This document shows, piece after piece, positions 43,246 through 52,379 of a stretch of 64,000 nucleotides of DNA (position 1 is its first letter; every line of letters starts with the position of its first letter). The stretch lies in NCBI GenBank assembly GCA_902497025.1, contig CABVDJ010000006.1:1-64000 (forward strand), in the 5' to 3' direction. The notes beneath the pieces are model-generated. The model searched no databases. It was given only the letters and a program-made list of their open reading frames with translations, and was not told the DNA's origin. Made by a program: the position numbers and the translations under genes. Source of the stretch: an uncultured Collinsella sp. (lineage in GTDB: Bacteria; Actinomycetota; Coriobacteriia; Coriobacteriales; Coriobacteriaceae).

Positions 43246-44847
43246 TTACGCGCCCCCTTTCTGGACGAGCTCATCCAAGAGCTTCTCCGAAAACAGGTTA
43301 CCGCGACCCAGCTGCCCGTCAGGATCGAGCTGGAGCTTGAGCCGCGCCGACTCGACCATGGCCTCGTGACCGTACATCGTCTCCAAGAAGCCCGCCTTGA
43401 TCTTGCCGACGCCGTGTTCCGCGGAGACGGCGCCGCCCATGGCCGTGACCTCGGAAGCCCACTGGGCAAAGAGTTCTCCGCCGCGGCGATAATCCTGCGC
43501 ATCGCGCGGCAGAATGTTCACATGCAGATGGTTGTTACCGATGTGCCCCCAGGCGGCAGATTCAAGCCCACTTTCGGCCAACGTGCGGCGATAAAGGGCG
43601 ATGACATCGCCCAAGCGTGCGTTGGGCACCGACATGTCAGAGCCCAGTTTGGTGATGGTGGGATCCGTGCGGCGACGCTCGTCGATAAGCATGTTGACGC
43701 TCTCGGGGACCGCATGGCGAAAGAACCGCTGGCATTCGCGATCGACTTCGGTGCGCGCGACCCATGTCGCATCGTCACTGCCGCCCGCAAGCTCCAGTAC
43801 CCACCCCAAGTGATACAGTTCCTCAGTCGCCTGAACTTCGTCGTCGCAGTCGAGCTCCACGTAGACACAGACCTTGGCGCCTTTGTCGAGCGCCGGCAGC
43901 GAGGCGAACGCGGTCGACTGCTCACGCTGACGACGCAGGATATCCAGGGCGCCCGCATCGAAATATTCGATGGCAGCCGCGTGGGACAGGACGGGACGCA
44001 CAGAATCGGTGAAGGAAACGGCCTTGTCTTCGCTGTCAAAGAAACAGCTCACGCCCCAAACGACCGTAGGCGCCGCCTGCAGGGCAATCTCGAGCTCAGT
44101 GATGACGCCAAGCGTGCCACAGGCGCCGATAAAGAGGTCGATGGCGTCCATATCGTCCGCAACAAAATAACCCGAGGCATTTTTGGTCTTGGGCATGGTA
44201 TAGCCGGGAAGATCGAGTTCGAGCGTATGGCCCGCTGCCGTCACGAGCGACAGGTGGCGGCCCTGGGCAAAAGCCTCGCCGCGCTGAAGCTCAAGCAAAT
44301 CGCCATCAGCCAGCGCGACGTGGAGTCCCGTGATATGTGGGCGCATGGGGCCGTAGGCGTAGCTGCGGGCACCAGAGGCGTTACATGCCGCCATGCCGCC
44401 CAGACAGGCAGACGTCTCGGTGGGATCGGTGGGAAAGAACTGCTCGGGGGCCTCTTGGAACTCCTCGTAGGCCTCAAGCGATGCCTGGTCCCAACCAGCA
44501 GTCGGCAGCACCTTCTTACTCAGCTGCTTGCGCAGCTCCGAGAGCACAACGCCCGGCTCCACGCGCAGCAGAAATTGGCCTTGTTCATCGCGGCGAAGGC
44601 CCAAGTAGCGATTCATACGGGAAGTATTGAGAATATGCCCGCCGTGGGGCACGGCGCCGGCGGCAAGGCCGGTTCGGGCGCCCTGAACCGTTACCGGGAC
44701 ACACTCGGCATGGAGCTTTCCCAAAATGACGCGGACCTCGTCTTCCGTTGTCGGAAACGAGATGCTCGAGGCCTCGCCCGATGCGCGAGACTCATCGCGA
44801 CCATACTCTTCGAACTCGTCGGTGAAGGGTTTGATGGTTGCAGACAC
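43246..44847 (-). CDS. FAD-linked 2-hydroxyacid dehydrogenase (GlcD/LctD-like)
   Basis: A 533-residue flavoenzyme. It has an N-terminal FAD_binding_4 domain (VTVQGARTGLAAGAVPHGG, GMAACNASGARSYAYGPMRPHI, ACGTLGVITELEIAL) and a C-terminal FAD-oxidase domain with HIGNNHLHVNILP and AEHGVGKIK. In an operon with ferredoxin-fused etfA and etfB it most likely oxidises lactate (or glycolate or a similar acid) and passes electrons to Etf, as in Acetobacterium LctBCD. The start is GTG after AAAGGGGGAG. No lactate permease is in the window, so the substrate is not proved. Confidence 0.88.
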   Translation of the reverse strand: MSATIKPFTDEFEEYGRDESRASGEASSISFPTTEDEVRVILGKLHAECVPVTVQGARTGLAAGAVPHGGHILNTSRMNRYLGLRRDEQGQFLLRVEPGVVLSELRKQLSKKVLPTAGWDQASLEAYEEFQEAPEQFFPTDPTETSACLGGMAACNASGARSYAYGPMRPHITGLHVALADGDLLELQRGEAFAQGRHLSLVTAAGHTLELDLPGYTMPKTKNASGYFVADDMDAIDLFIGACGTLGVITELEIALQAAPTVVWGVSCFFDSEDKAVSFTDSVRPVLSHAAAIEYFDAGALDILRRQREQSTAFASLPALDKGAKVCVYVELDCDDEVQATEELYHLGWVLELAGGSDDATWVARTEVDRECQRFFRHAVPESVNMLIDERRRTDPTITKLGSDMSVPNARLGDVIALYRRTLAESGLESAAWGHIGNNHLHVNILPRDAQDYRRGGELFAQWASEVTAMGGAVSAEHGVGKIKAGFLETMYGHEAMVESARLKLQLDPDGQLGRGNLFSEKLLDELVQKGGA

Positions 44848-45192
44848 GCGAACTCCCCCTTTAGCTAGCTACAGTGTTTGCAGGGAGATGTTACCGCATC
44901 GTTTCATCGACGTGTTCGAGACCGTCTCCATAATTGGCGATTTTTACGTTCGTGCAATTCGGCGAGCGGCTTGATTTCCTCGGCAGACGATGCTTTTGAC
45001 ACATATGGCCCCGCCGTCGCCGACCGCGCGATTGTCGCTCGAAAAAAGTTGGAGTATTTTTTGCCGCCTTTTACCTGCGGAGACGCCAATCCGTCAAGCA
45101 TTTGGTCAGAAATTGGTCAAGTAGCGGCTGATACGGTCGGCGTCGACAGCCAAAACCGATAGAAGTTTTGGCCCAGAAGCAGGGAGGTTCCC
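44848..45192. other. 345-bp divergent intergenic region, no gene seen
   Basis: It should hold the promoters of the dehydrogenase-etf operon (minus) and the small-protein cluster (plus). Visible structures are only the short palindrome TAGCTAGCTA near 44865 and a close repeat of TTGGTCA at 45102-45120. No operator or terminator can be assigned with confidence. Confidence 0.4.
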
Positions 45193-45489
45193 ATGGCATA
45201 TTACTGGCCCCAGTACGGCATCGCCATCGAAGTCGACGACGATCCCCATCTCCTGCCTTTCGACGAAGAGGCATTCCCCGATACGACGGTCTACCACGTT
45301 ACCACCGATGTGATCTGCGACCCCGAGTCGTTCTCGGCGCTCGCCCACCACATCGCGCATATCCACGACATCGAACTCCCTCCCGACTTCGAAGAGCTCG
45401 TTTACTCGCGCCGCCTGATGCTTCACATGCTCTTTGGAGCGGACCCGTCCACCTTTGCGCGCATCTATACCGCCAAGGATGCCGCATGA
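45193..45489 (+). CDS. small acidic protein of unknown function
   Basis: A 98-residue protein, MAYYWPQYGIAIEVDDDPHLL at the start, rich in Asp, Glu and His (IAHIHDIELPPDFEEL). It has no signal peptide or membrane helix. A strong GGGAGG precedes the ATG, and the stop codon overlaps the start of the next gene (ATGA), so it is a real, coupled gene. No family is recognised. Confidence 0.75.
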   Translation: MAYYWPQYGIAIEVDDDPHLLPFDEEAFPDTTVYHVTTDVICDPESFSALAHHIAHIHDIELPPDFEELVYSRRLMLHMLFGADPSTFARIYTAKDAA

Positions 45490-45995
45490 GCGCGAAGAAG
45501 CCACCCCGCTTTGCAGGCCTGGGTCGTCGCAAGAAGCTCATCGTTGCCTGCTTGGCCATCATCTGCGCCCTTGTCGCCGTAGGACTATACGCTTGGCAGT
45601 CGCAGCCCGTACCCGAGGCGGGCGCTTCGGTTACGACGGCGGAGGGCAAAACGCGTCAGGAAATCCAAGATGAGCTCGACGCCATCGTCCGCGACAACAT
45701 GATGACGATCTCGGTCGCGCCGGTCGCTCAGCTGCAGGAAGACGGCAAGCTGCGCGTCAACGTGCAAAACGTCCAAGACAATAAATTTCCCCAGCGATTC
45801 CGCGTCATCCAAAACGACGAGACCATCTACGAATCCGGTGTGGTCGAGACCGGCAAAACGGTCGAGACATGCCCCGCCGGCGACATCAAAGAAGGCGAGG
45901 CGTACATCGAGATCCAAGCACTCGATGCAAAGACCCTCGACAGCCGCGGCAATCCGACACGTGTCAAGGTACGGGTTGAGCAAGCCGAGAACTAG
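45486..45995 (+). CDS. membrane-anchored protein of unknown function
   Basis: A 169-residue protein. A basic N-terminus (MSAKKPPRFAGLGRRKK) is followed by one membrane helix (about 18-37, LIVACLAIICALVAVGLYAW). The remainder is probably extracytoplasmic and beta-rich. It resembles secreted Gram-positive proteins with alternating charged and hydrophobic strands (RVNVQNVQDNKFPQRFRVIQND). It overlaps the preceding gene by 4 nt. No enzyme motif is seen. It probably belongs with the secreted proteins that follow. Confidence 0.72.
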   Translation: MSAKKPPRFAGLGRRKKLIVACLAIICALVAVGLYAWQSQPVPEAGASVTTAEGKTRQEIQDELDAIVRDNMMTISVAPVAQLQEDGKLRVNVQNVQDNKFPQRFRVIQNDETIYESGVVETGKTVETCPAGDIKEGEAYIEIQALDAKTLDSRGNPTRVKVRVEQAEN

Positions 45996-46084
45996 CTTTC
46001 CGGCCGACGCGGCACCGCACACAATTCACCAGCATTCGTCCAATCATCGCGGGGACGGCCCGCGGCGAATAGAAAGGAACGACC

Positions 46085-46684
46085 ATGGACATCACCAGGA
46101 ACATGAACGGAGCCAGAGCGCTCGTCGTGGGCGCAGGGCTCGCGCTCGCGCTCGCAATGGGCGCCGCCCCGACGCCAGCTATGGCAGCCGGGCGCGTTGG
46201 AACCACAAAAGTAATGGTCAGGACCGAGATCGACAACGTTGAGTTCAAAGTTCCGACGGTTATTCCCTTCGTCGCCAAGGCCGACGGCACGCTTCAGGGC
46301 CCCTCAGAAGACGCGACCACCATCGACAATCATTCGGCCTACGGCATCCATGTCACCAACATGAAGATCGACGCCATAAACACCTGGACCATTGCTGCCG
46401 ACGCCAAAGCCGGAACCGCACAGAACTCCATCGACTTTAAGGTCGGCCCCGACGGCGCACTCCAGAACGCTAGCGCCGCAATGCAGGGGACGGGCCTCGA
46501 TCTTTCCAAGAACGCAGCCTTCGACATGGGCTACCAGGGCATTGCCGGCGGCACGGACAAAATTAAGCTCAAGACAAGCGGAAACGTCGCCCGCGTCACG
46601 CGCGACATCTTCCGCGTAACCGGCGAAGGCGATCAGGTTGCAACGATCACCTGGACGGTCGAGCCCGGTGCGCACACGGCATAA
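46085..46684 (+). CDS. secreted surface protein, beta-rich
   Basis: A 199-residue protein with a clear signal peptide (ALVVGAGLALALAMGAAPTPAMA, cut about residue 35). The mature part shows the pattern VEFKVPTVIPFVAKADGTLQ, then IDNHSAYGIHVTNMKI, seen in various Gram-positive surface and fimbria-like proteins. It ends VATITWTVEPGA. It has no anchor of its own. AGAAAGGAA precedes the ATG. The next gene starts within its last codons, which suggests an operon of exported proteins. Confidence 0.72.
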   Translation: MDITRNMNGARALVVGAGLALALAMGAAPTPAMAAGRVGTTKVMVRTEIDNVEFKVPTVIPFVAKADGTLQGPSEDATTIDNHSAYGIHVTNMKIDAINTWTIAADAKAGTAQNSIDFKVGPDGALQNASAAMQGTGLDLSKNAAFDMGYQGIAGGTDKIKLKTSGNVARVTRDIFRVTGEGDQVATITWTVEPGAHTA

Positions 46685-46949
46685 GGCCGTCGCCCTGGCC
46701 GCCGCCGTCAGCATCCTAGCGTTTGGGCCAGCCATGGCCTTTGCCCAGCAAGAACAGGCGCAGGCCGCCACGCAAGTGACGGTCGACCTCTCGGAGCTCG
46801 ACCGCGGCGACCGCGAGGAACCGTTGGCGCAGACAGACGACAGACGTTTGCTCTTGGCAGCAGGCGCCACAGCAGCAGGCACGGGGACCGCCGGCCTCGG
46901 TCTGCACATCAAACGCAGCCAGAAACAAAACACGGACAGGCCGCACTAA
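46668..46949 (+). CDS. small exported protein with possible sortase-like tail
   Basis: A 93-residue protein read from GTG 46668 (a TTG at 46638 is also possible). It has a signal peptide (MRTRHKAVALAAAVSILAFGPAMAFA), a short acidic middle, then PLAQTDD, a hydrophobic stretch LLLAAGATAAGTGTAGLGL and a basic tail HIKRSQK. This order (motif, hydrophobic, basic) is that of a sortase cell-wall sorting signal, with LAQTD in place of LPxTG. No sortase gene is in the window. It overlaps the previous gene by 17 nt. Confidence 0.6.
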   Translation: MRTRHKAVALAAAVSILAFGPAMAFAQQEQAQAATQVTVDLSELDRGDREEPLAQTDDRRLLLAAGATAAGTGTAGLGLHIKRSQKQNTDRPH

Positions 46950-46967
46950 ATTAGCTAAGGAGACCCC

Positions 46968-48398
46968 ATGGCATCGAAGAACCTTTTGCCCGTCGTCGCA
47001 CTCTGCGGCGCGCTCGCAACCGGAACGCCTGTCGCCGCTTGGGCGACTCCCGTCATGGCAGACTCCTTACCAGCAGCCCTAAGCTCCGCACCAAATCCGT
47101 CGAGCGCCATTGCGTGCAAGCGTTTTTCGATCGCACAGGCCGCAATCTCGACCTCGGGATGCCTTCGTCGTAATACGGACGGCTCGATAGTCGTGGATAT
47201 CAATCGTTCGAACAAGGCAAACGGCTCCCAGGCGGGGTGCGCCGTCTGCACGTGGCGCTCGGTTGTGCTCGATGCAGATGGCGATCCATACAATTTAGAG
47301 CTGCGCATCGACATCGCTTCGGTCGATGACTCGGCGAACGGAGCGAAGGTCGCCTTCGACGGTACGTTTTTCGAGAAAGGAGGCGGTATATGTCTGGGCT
47401 GCGCCGCCGCGAATGCAGACGATGCGCAGCCCACCCTCTCATTCACGGCATCGTTGCGGCTGACCAAAGCCGGCACCGATGCCATCGCGGCGGGAAAAGC
47501 GTCCCTGCTGTTCTACGCCGTCAGCACCAAAGACACAGACGCTCATTTCGAGAAGCCAGCCGGATCACTCAGCCTTACACGAGGGATAGAGGCAGGCCCT
47601 ATTGAAATCGATGCCCACGCGCAATGCAGGCAACGCATTCTTGCCGACCCGGCGCTTCTCGAAATGGAGTGGAACGGATCCGGAGCCATCGGAATTCTCC
47701 CCTCCGCGCTTGACGCCAAGACGCTCCCCTCGAACGACGAACCCATCAACGCAACCATACAAGAAGAGAGCGCGGATAAAGAAGCAGGTGCGGGCGACAC
47801 GCCGTCGCCGACAAACAGCGTCCCAGCTTCTTTCGAAGCACCGAATGAGCCCGCTACCGATCCAAACGATACCGAGCTCGCGGACAGTCTGGGGCTTGCT
47901 GATTCTCAAGAGATCGATGAAGGTAACTGCTGCGTGCTTGCCGCGCTCGACCACACAGAGGTCATCGACGCTGCGAACATCGAAGCTGCCGCCGCCAATC
48001 AGCCCGTCCGCAAGTCGGCTATCATCGCATTTCCCGAATCCATCGAAGTCGTCTTTTTGCCATCGGGCGAGGTCGTGGCCCCAACACTGCTCACCTTGTT
48101 GGGCGCCAAGAATACTCGAAACGAAATTAAAAAGGTCACAGTTGTCGACCCTGCAACCACCGCTAAGCTGCGTCTATACGCCGTTGCTCCAGACGGAGGC
48201 AAGACCTTAGAATTCGATGGCGACACACTCCTAGCTTGGCGACGTCTGGACATTATGCAAGACGTCTCGTATCAGATCGAACTCGAAGGGTTTGATCGTG
48301 CCCGCGATGCCAATATCATCGCCGCGGCTATTGAATCCCCGCAGCGGCTTATGACACTGCGCTTTGAATACTATCCCTATGTCCCGACAACCACCTGA
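46968..48398 (+). CDS. large secreted protein of unknown function
   Basis: A 476-residue protein with a signal peptide (LLPVVALCGALATGTPVAAWA) and a low-complexity acidic linker (about 265-315, rich in Thr, Glu, Asp and Ala). There are paired cysteines (GCAVCTWR, ICLGCAA). The C-terminal 150 residues are beta-prone, with FPESIEVVFLPSGEVVAPTLL and RLDIMQDVSYQIELEGF. No membrane anchor or enzyme motif is seen. AAGGAG precedes the ATG. It is the last gene of the exported-protein cluster and may be an adhesin or pilus-associated protein, by context only. Confidence 0.68.
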   Translation: MASKNLLPVVALCGALATGTPVAAWATPVMADSLPAALSSAPNPSSAIACKRFSIAQAAISTSGCLRRNTDGSIVVDINRSNKANGSQAGCAVCTWRSVVLDADGDPYNLELRIDIASVDDSANGAKVAFDGTFFEKGGGICLGCAAANADDAQPTLSFTASLRLTKAGTDAIAAGKASLLFYAVSTKDTDAHFEKPAGSLSLTRGIEAGPIEIDAHAQCRQRILADPALLEMEWNGSGAIGILPSALDAKTLPSNDEPINATIQEESADKEAGAGDTPSPTNSVPASFEAPNEPATDPNDTELADSLGLADSQEIDEGNCCVLAALDHTEVIDAANIEAAAANQPVRKSAIIAFPESIEVVFLPSGEVVAPTLLTLLGAKNTRNEIKKVTVVDPATTAKLRLYAVAPDGGKTLEFDGDTLLAWRRLDIMQDVSYQIELEGFDRARDANIIAAAIESPQRLMTLRFEYYPYVPTTT

Positions 48399-48516
48399 GG
48401 CTTAAATGCTGCACATCATTCCTAACACCACTTATATAACGTATTAGATGAGTCGCGATGTGCCTCGCATTTCGTTCTGCTACGATTGCCACGTTGGCAT
48501 CAATACAGGAGGGCTC

Positions 48517-49233
48517 ATGCCGGGCTTGGGAACAATCATCAACGTTGTGCTTTTAGTTGCGGGCGGTCTTTTGGGATTAGCGGGCGGCCGCTTCATCACA
48601 CCGCGCATCCAAGACACGCTCATGAAAGCATCGGGGCTGTGCGTCCTGTTTATCGGCCTTGGCGGCACCATGCAAAAGATGCTCCTTATCGATGGGAAGG
48701 CGCTAGCGACCACCGGCACCACCATGCTCATCGTCTCATTTGCGCTCGGTTCGCTCATCGGCGAGGCCGTCAACTTGGAAGCCGCCATCGAGAACCTTGG
48801 CGAATGGCTCAAGCGCAAGACCGGCAGTGAGGGCGATAACGAGTTCACCAACGCTTTTGTCTCGACTTCACTCACCGTGTGTATCGGCGCCATGGCAATT
48901 GTGGGATCGATCCAGGACGGCCTGCTCGGCGACTGGTCAACGCTTGCCCTCAAGGGCGCACTGGACTGCATCATCGTCTGCACCATGACGGCGTCGCTTG
49001 GCCGCGGCTGCATTTTCTCCGCCCTGCCCGTCGCCGTGTTCCAGGGGACGATCACGTTGTTTGCCGGCGCGCTCTCCCCCATCATGACCACGGCAGCCCT
49101 CGACAGCCTTTCGCTCGTAGGCTCCATGCTCATCTTCTGCGTCGGCGTCAACCTCATCCGTCCTCAGACCTTCCGCACGGCCAATATGCTCCCCTCCGTC
49201 GTCATCGCCGTCATCTACGCCCTCCTGTTCTAA
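48517..49233 (+). CDS. DUF554 family membrane protein
   Basis: A 238-residue protein with about six or seven membrane helices. It begins MPGLGTIINVVLLVAGGLLGLAGG and has LFIGLGGTMQKML and SLIGEAVNLEAAIENLGEWLK, the DUF554 signature. Family function is not established (often called a YdfK-like transporter). GGAGGG lies before ATG 48517; the longer frame from 48448 lacks support. It is upstream of the TerB operon, but a promoter lies between. Confidence 0.85.
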   Translation: MPGLGTIINVVLLVAGGLLGLAGGRFITPRIQDTLMKASGLCVLFIGLGGTMQKMLLIDGKALATTGTTMLIVSFALGSLIGEAVNLEAAIENLGEWLKRKTGSEGDNEFTNAFVSTSLTVCIGAMAIVGSIQDGLLGDWSTLALKGALDCIIVCTMTASLGRGCIFSALPVAVFQGTITLFAGALSPIMTTAALDSLSLVGSMLIFCVGVNLIRPQTFRTANMLPSVVIAVIYALLF

Positions 49234-49255
49234 ATCTATCAACGCAGCGGTATCT

Positions 49256-49284
49256 CGAACATCTGTTTGATGCTGTGCTATGAT
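49256..49284 (+). promoter_or_regulatory. possible LexA box and promoter of the terB_N operon
   Basis: CGAACATCTGTTTG at 49256-49269 fits the Gram-positive LexA box GAAC-N4-GTTC at all but one key position. TATGAT at 49279-49284 is a good -10 box, 38 nt before the GTG start. The box covers the expected -35 position, where a repressor would block transcription. Confidence 0.4.
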
Positions 49285-49321
49285 ATGAGGTCACCGTAGC
49301 TGCGTTAGGAGAGGAGAAGCG

Positions 49322-51082
49322 GTGGCCGACCAGGACATCAAGATGCTCATCGAGCGCATTATGGCCGAGGCCCGGACCCATCAGTCCACCCGCTTCTCAA
49401 ACGAAATCTACGCAGACGAGCCGATTCTCAAAACCGGCCGACAGATGCAGAATTTCCTCCCCGACCAGTACCGTAAAATGCGCGAGATATCGCGCTGGCA
49501 GGATGACCCCAAGGGCGGTGCGGGCCGCTGGCTTTCGGAAGCCGAGCTTTTTTACCGCCAGGGCCTGCTGATGGCCGACTTTGAGGACGACTGTCCCTAC
49601 AGCGGCACCTTTAAGTCGTACTTTCCCACCTACAACGCCATGAGCGACCGACAGCTGCGCGGCTACTTTACCTGGCGCGCCCAAGTGCGCCGCGGGACCG
49701 TCGAGGAAACGTCTACGTCCTTTGCCTTTCTGTATCTCTATGAGCTGATTTGCGGCATCGGCGTAGATAATCCGCTCGATGGTTTTAACAAGATCAAGGC
49801 CTTTTGGGATGCCTACCGCGCCTTTGAGCCCGGCATCGACCGGTTTGCACGCGTGTGGTTGCAGGACTACGCCGTGTTCCACGGGCTCGACCCCAAGCTG
49901 CTTCGTGATTCTAAAACCGTCATGTTCGATAACGCCCTTATCGAGCTGCGGCGCGCGGCACGAGACCTTGTACCGGCACCGGCACCGTCCGACCAGACCC
50001 CCAAACGTCGCAAAACCTCCGAGCCCACGCTCCCCCTTCCGCCCGATGAGGTGCGCGAGGAGCGACTCATGGCCGCCATCAACGCCCTCTCCACGTACAA
50101 CCTAAGTAACTCGCGGCTCGACCGCAGCCACCACCGCGATCTGCGCCACGTGGCATGCGCCGTGTATGTCCGCATGTCGCGCTACTATGACACGCACCGA
50201 AAGACCGGCATCGTAGCGAGCTTGTTTGGGGAGGAGACGGCCATGCCCTACACCATGTTTGCCTCGGCCGTATTCTTTGCGCCCGAGCGCCACGAGGACT
50301 GCGAATACCGCCTGGATCCCATCCATATCTACCGTTGCCAAAACGGCTTTTGGGAATGTATGCGTATCCATGGTAGTAGGCAAAAGAGCAGCAAGCTCGG
50401 TGAAATGATGCGCGCCTGCGACCAACGCCTGCGCCTGGCGCTGGACCCCGCCCATCCCCTTAAGGAAGAAAAGGTCCCCAAATATCTGGCCAAGATTATC
50501 GATGACGAGATTGTGGCATGGCTTTCGTGGGACGCCGCACACCAGCCCGTCAAGATCGATATCGACCTGACTCAGCTGGGGCACATTCGGAGCGCCGCTG
50601 CGCAAACGCGCGAAGCACTTTTAATCGACGAAGAGCGCGAGGACGATGTGCCCACAGAGGTCGATACGGCGGAATCCGAGCAACCGGAAGCCAAGCCTGC
50701 GACCGACGTGATGGCCGAGCCGATCGCGGCGCCTACGGAGCGCAACAAAGCCGACGAGCCAACCATTTCCACCGAACAGTTTGGCGTCGTGGCACCGCTC
50801 CTCGCACCGACGCCAGCGGTCGTATCGACTGCACCCGCTGGCACCGCAACCGAACTCGCGCCCGCCGCAGATGCCTTCCTTCGCGCGCTGCTCGAGCAAA
50901 ACGCAGCGCAAGCGACATTGGCGGTAGTGCAATCGGAGCAGAGCGAGGACATGCTCGTCGACAGCATCAACGAGGCGCTCTTTGACCTGGTAGGTGACAC
51001 CGTAATTGAATTTGGCGCGGCAGGACCGCAAATTATCCAGGACTACGAAGCAGACGTGAGAGGATACCTAGACCATGAGTGA
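49322..51082 (+). CDS. TerB N-terminal-domain protein
   Basis: A 586-residue protein. Residues about 55-230 match the TerB_N domain (FYRQGLLMADFEDDCPYSGTFKSYFPTYNAMSDRQLRGYFTWRAQVRRG, then FAFLYLYELICGIG). A linker rich in Pro and basic residues and a helical C-terminal half with a low-complexity Ala/Glu/Pro stretch (about 440-540) follow. TerB_N proteins appear in stress and phage-defence loci with ATPases and helicases; the biochemical role is unknown. The start is GTG after GGAGAGGAGAAG. It overlaps the ATPase gene by 8 nt. Confidence 0.85.
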   Translation: MADQDIKMLIERIMAEARTHQSTRFSNEIYADEPILKTGRQMQNFLPDQYRKMREISRWQDDPKGGAGRWLSEAELFYRQGLLMADFEDDCPYSGTFKSYFPTYNAMSDRQLRGYFTWRAQVRRGTVEETSTSFAFLYLYELICGIGVDNPLDGFNKIKAFWDAYRAFEPGIDRFARVWLQDYAVFHGLDPKLLRDSKTVMFDNALIELRRAARDLVPAPAPSDQTPKRRKTSEPTLPLPPDEVREERLMAAINALSTYNLSNSRLDRSHHRDLRHVACAVYVRMSRYYDTHRKTGIVASLFGEETAMPYTMFASAVFFAPERHEDCEYRLDPIHIYRCQNGFWECMRIHGSRQKSSKLGEMMRACDQRLRLALDPAHPLKEEKVPKYLAKIIDDEIVAWLSWDAAHQPVKIDIDLTQLGHIRSAAAQTREALLIDEEREDDVPTEVDTAESEQPEAKPATDVMAEPIAAPTERNKADEPTISTEQFGVVAPLLAPTPAVVSTAPAGTATELAPAADAFLRALLEQNAAQATLAVVQSEQSEDMLVDSINEALFDLVGDTVIEFGAAGPQIIQDYEADVRGYLDHE

Positions 51083-52379
51083 TACCGCATCCGCAGCACC
51101 CCGCGTGCCCAAGCGCGTCGCCGCCGTCATTCTCAACTCGCTCAAGGGCGGCGTTGTCCCGCGCATCGGCCTTCCCTATATCACCGTGGGGCGAGAGGTC
51201 GAGATCCGTGCTCTGCTCACCGACCTGAGCCTCATCGCCGATGGCGGCGCAAGCTTCCGTTTCCTAGTCGGTCGCTACGGCGCCGGCAAGAGCTTTTTGC
51301 TCCAGACCATCCGAACGCATGCCATGGGCGAGGGCTTTGTGGTCGCCGATGCCGACCTTTCCCCTGAGCGCCGCCTACAGGGCGGCCAGGGCCAGGGCCT
51401 CGCTACCTATCGCGAGCTCATCCGCAACATATCGACCAAGACGCGCCCCGAGGGCGGCGCGCTCAACCTTATCCTGGATCGCTGGGTCGCCTCGTGTGCC
51501 GACGCCGACGAGACTGCCGTTAATGCCCAACTCGCTCCACTCGAAGAGATGGTCCACGGCTTCGACTTCGTCCGCATGCTCCGCCGCTACCGCACGGCAG
51601 TATCCGAGGGCGACGAAGAAGCTATGAGTCGGGTGACCAAATGGATTCGCGGCGAATACCGCACCAAGAGCGAAGCGCGAGCCGAGCTAGGCTCCTCGAC
51701 CATCATCAGCGATGACGACTGGTACGACTACGTTAAGCTCATTGCGCGCTTTTTGGTCTGCAGCGGCTACAAGGGCATGCTGGTGCTCATCGACGAGCTC
51801 GTGAACCTGTATAAGATTCCTAACGCGATTACGCGCCAATACAACTACGAGAAAATCCTAACGATGTACAACGACACGCTGCAGGGCAAGGCACAGTACC
51901 TGGGCATGATCATGGGCGGCACGCCGACCTCTATCGAGGACCGCCGCCGCGGCGTCTTTTCCTACGAGGCCCTTCGGAGCCGTCTCGCTCAGGGCCGTTT
52001 TGCGCGCGATGATCTCAAAGACATGCTCGCTCCCATCATCCGCCTGCAGCCGCTCATCTACGAGGAGCTGCTGGTGCTCATCGAAAAGCTCATGCAGATC
52101 CATGCCGGCTACTTTGGCTGGACGCCCACGCTTACCGAGAACGACTTGGTGGACTTTCTCAAGATTGAGTTCGGTCGTGTGGGAGCCGACACGCATCTGA
52201 CGCCGCGTGAAGTCATTCGTGACTTTATCGAGCTGCTCGACATCCTATGCCAAAACCCCGACGCCAACGTGGCCGAGTTACTGCAAAGCGTCGGCGGCGA
52301 CGCGCTGGCGCCGGCAGCCGCAACAGACGACACCGGCACCGCAGGCGGCGACCGCAACTTCGCCGAATTCACCATCTAA
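51075..52379 (+). CDS. BrxD-like P-loop ATPase (DUF2791)
   Basis: A 434-residue ATPase. It has Walker A GRYGAGKS (66-73), Walker B in GMLVLIDELVNLYKI, an arginine-rich sensor region (RRRGVFSYEALRSRL) and the family motif PYITVGREVEI. This is the DUF2791 / BREX ATP-binding group that includes BrxD of type 2 BREX. In BREX-linked loci such ATPases pair with Lhr-like helicases (BrxHI), as here. It overlaps the TerB_N gene by 8 nt, and the helicase gene follows 116 nt later. No PglX, PglZ or BrxC is in the window. Confidence 0.85.
   Translation: MSDTASAAPRVPKRVAAVILNSLKGGVVPRIGLPYITVGREVEIRALLTDLSLIADGGASFRFLVGRYGAGKSFLLQTIRTHAMGEGFVVADADLSPERRLQGGQGQGLATYRELIRNISTKTRPEGGALNLILDRWVASCADADETAVNAQLAPLEEMVHGFDFVRMLRRYRTAVSEGDEEAMSRVTKWIRGEYRTKSEARAELGSSTIISDDDWYDYVKLIARFLVCSGYKGMLVLIDELVNLYKIPNAITRQYNYEKILTMYNDTLQGKAQYLGMIMGGTPTSIEDRRRGVFSYEALRSRLAQGRFARDDLKDMLAPIIRLQPLIYEELLVLIEKLMQIHAGYFGWTPTLTENDLVDFLKIEFGRVGADTHLTPREVIRDFIELLDILCQNPDANVAELLQSVGGDALAPAAATDDTGTAGGDRNFAEFTI

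Noticed and set aside
43366..44868. 500-codon plus-strand open frame
   Set aside because: Antisense to the FAD dehydrogenase gene.
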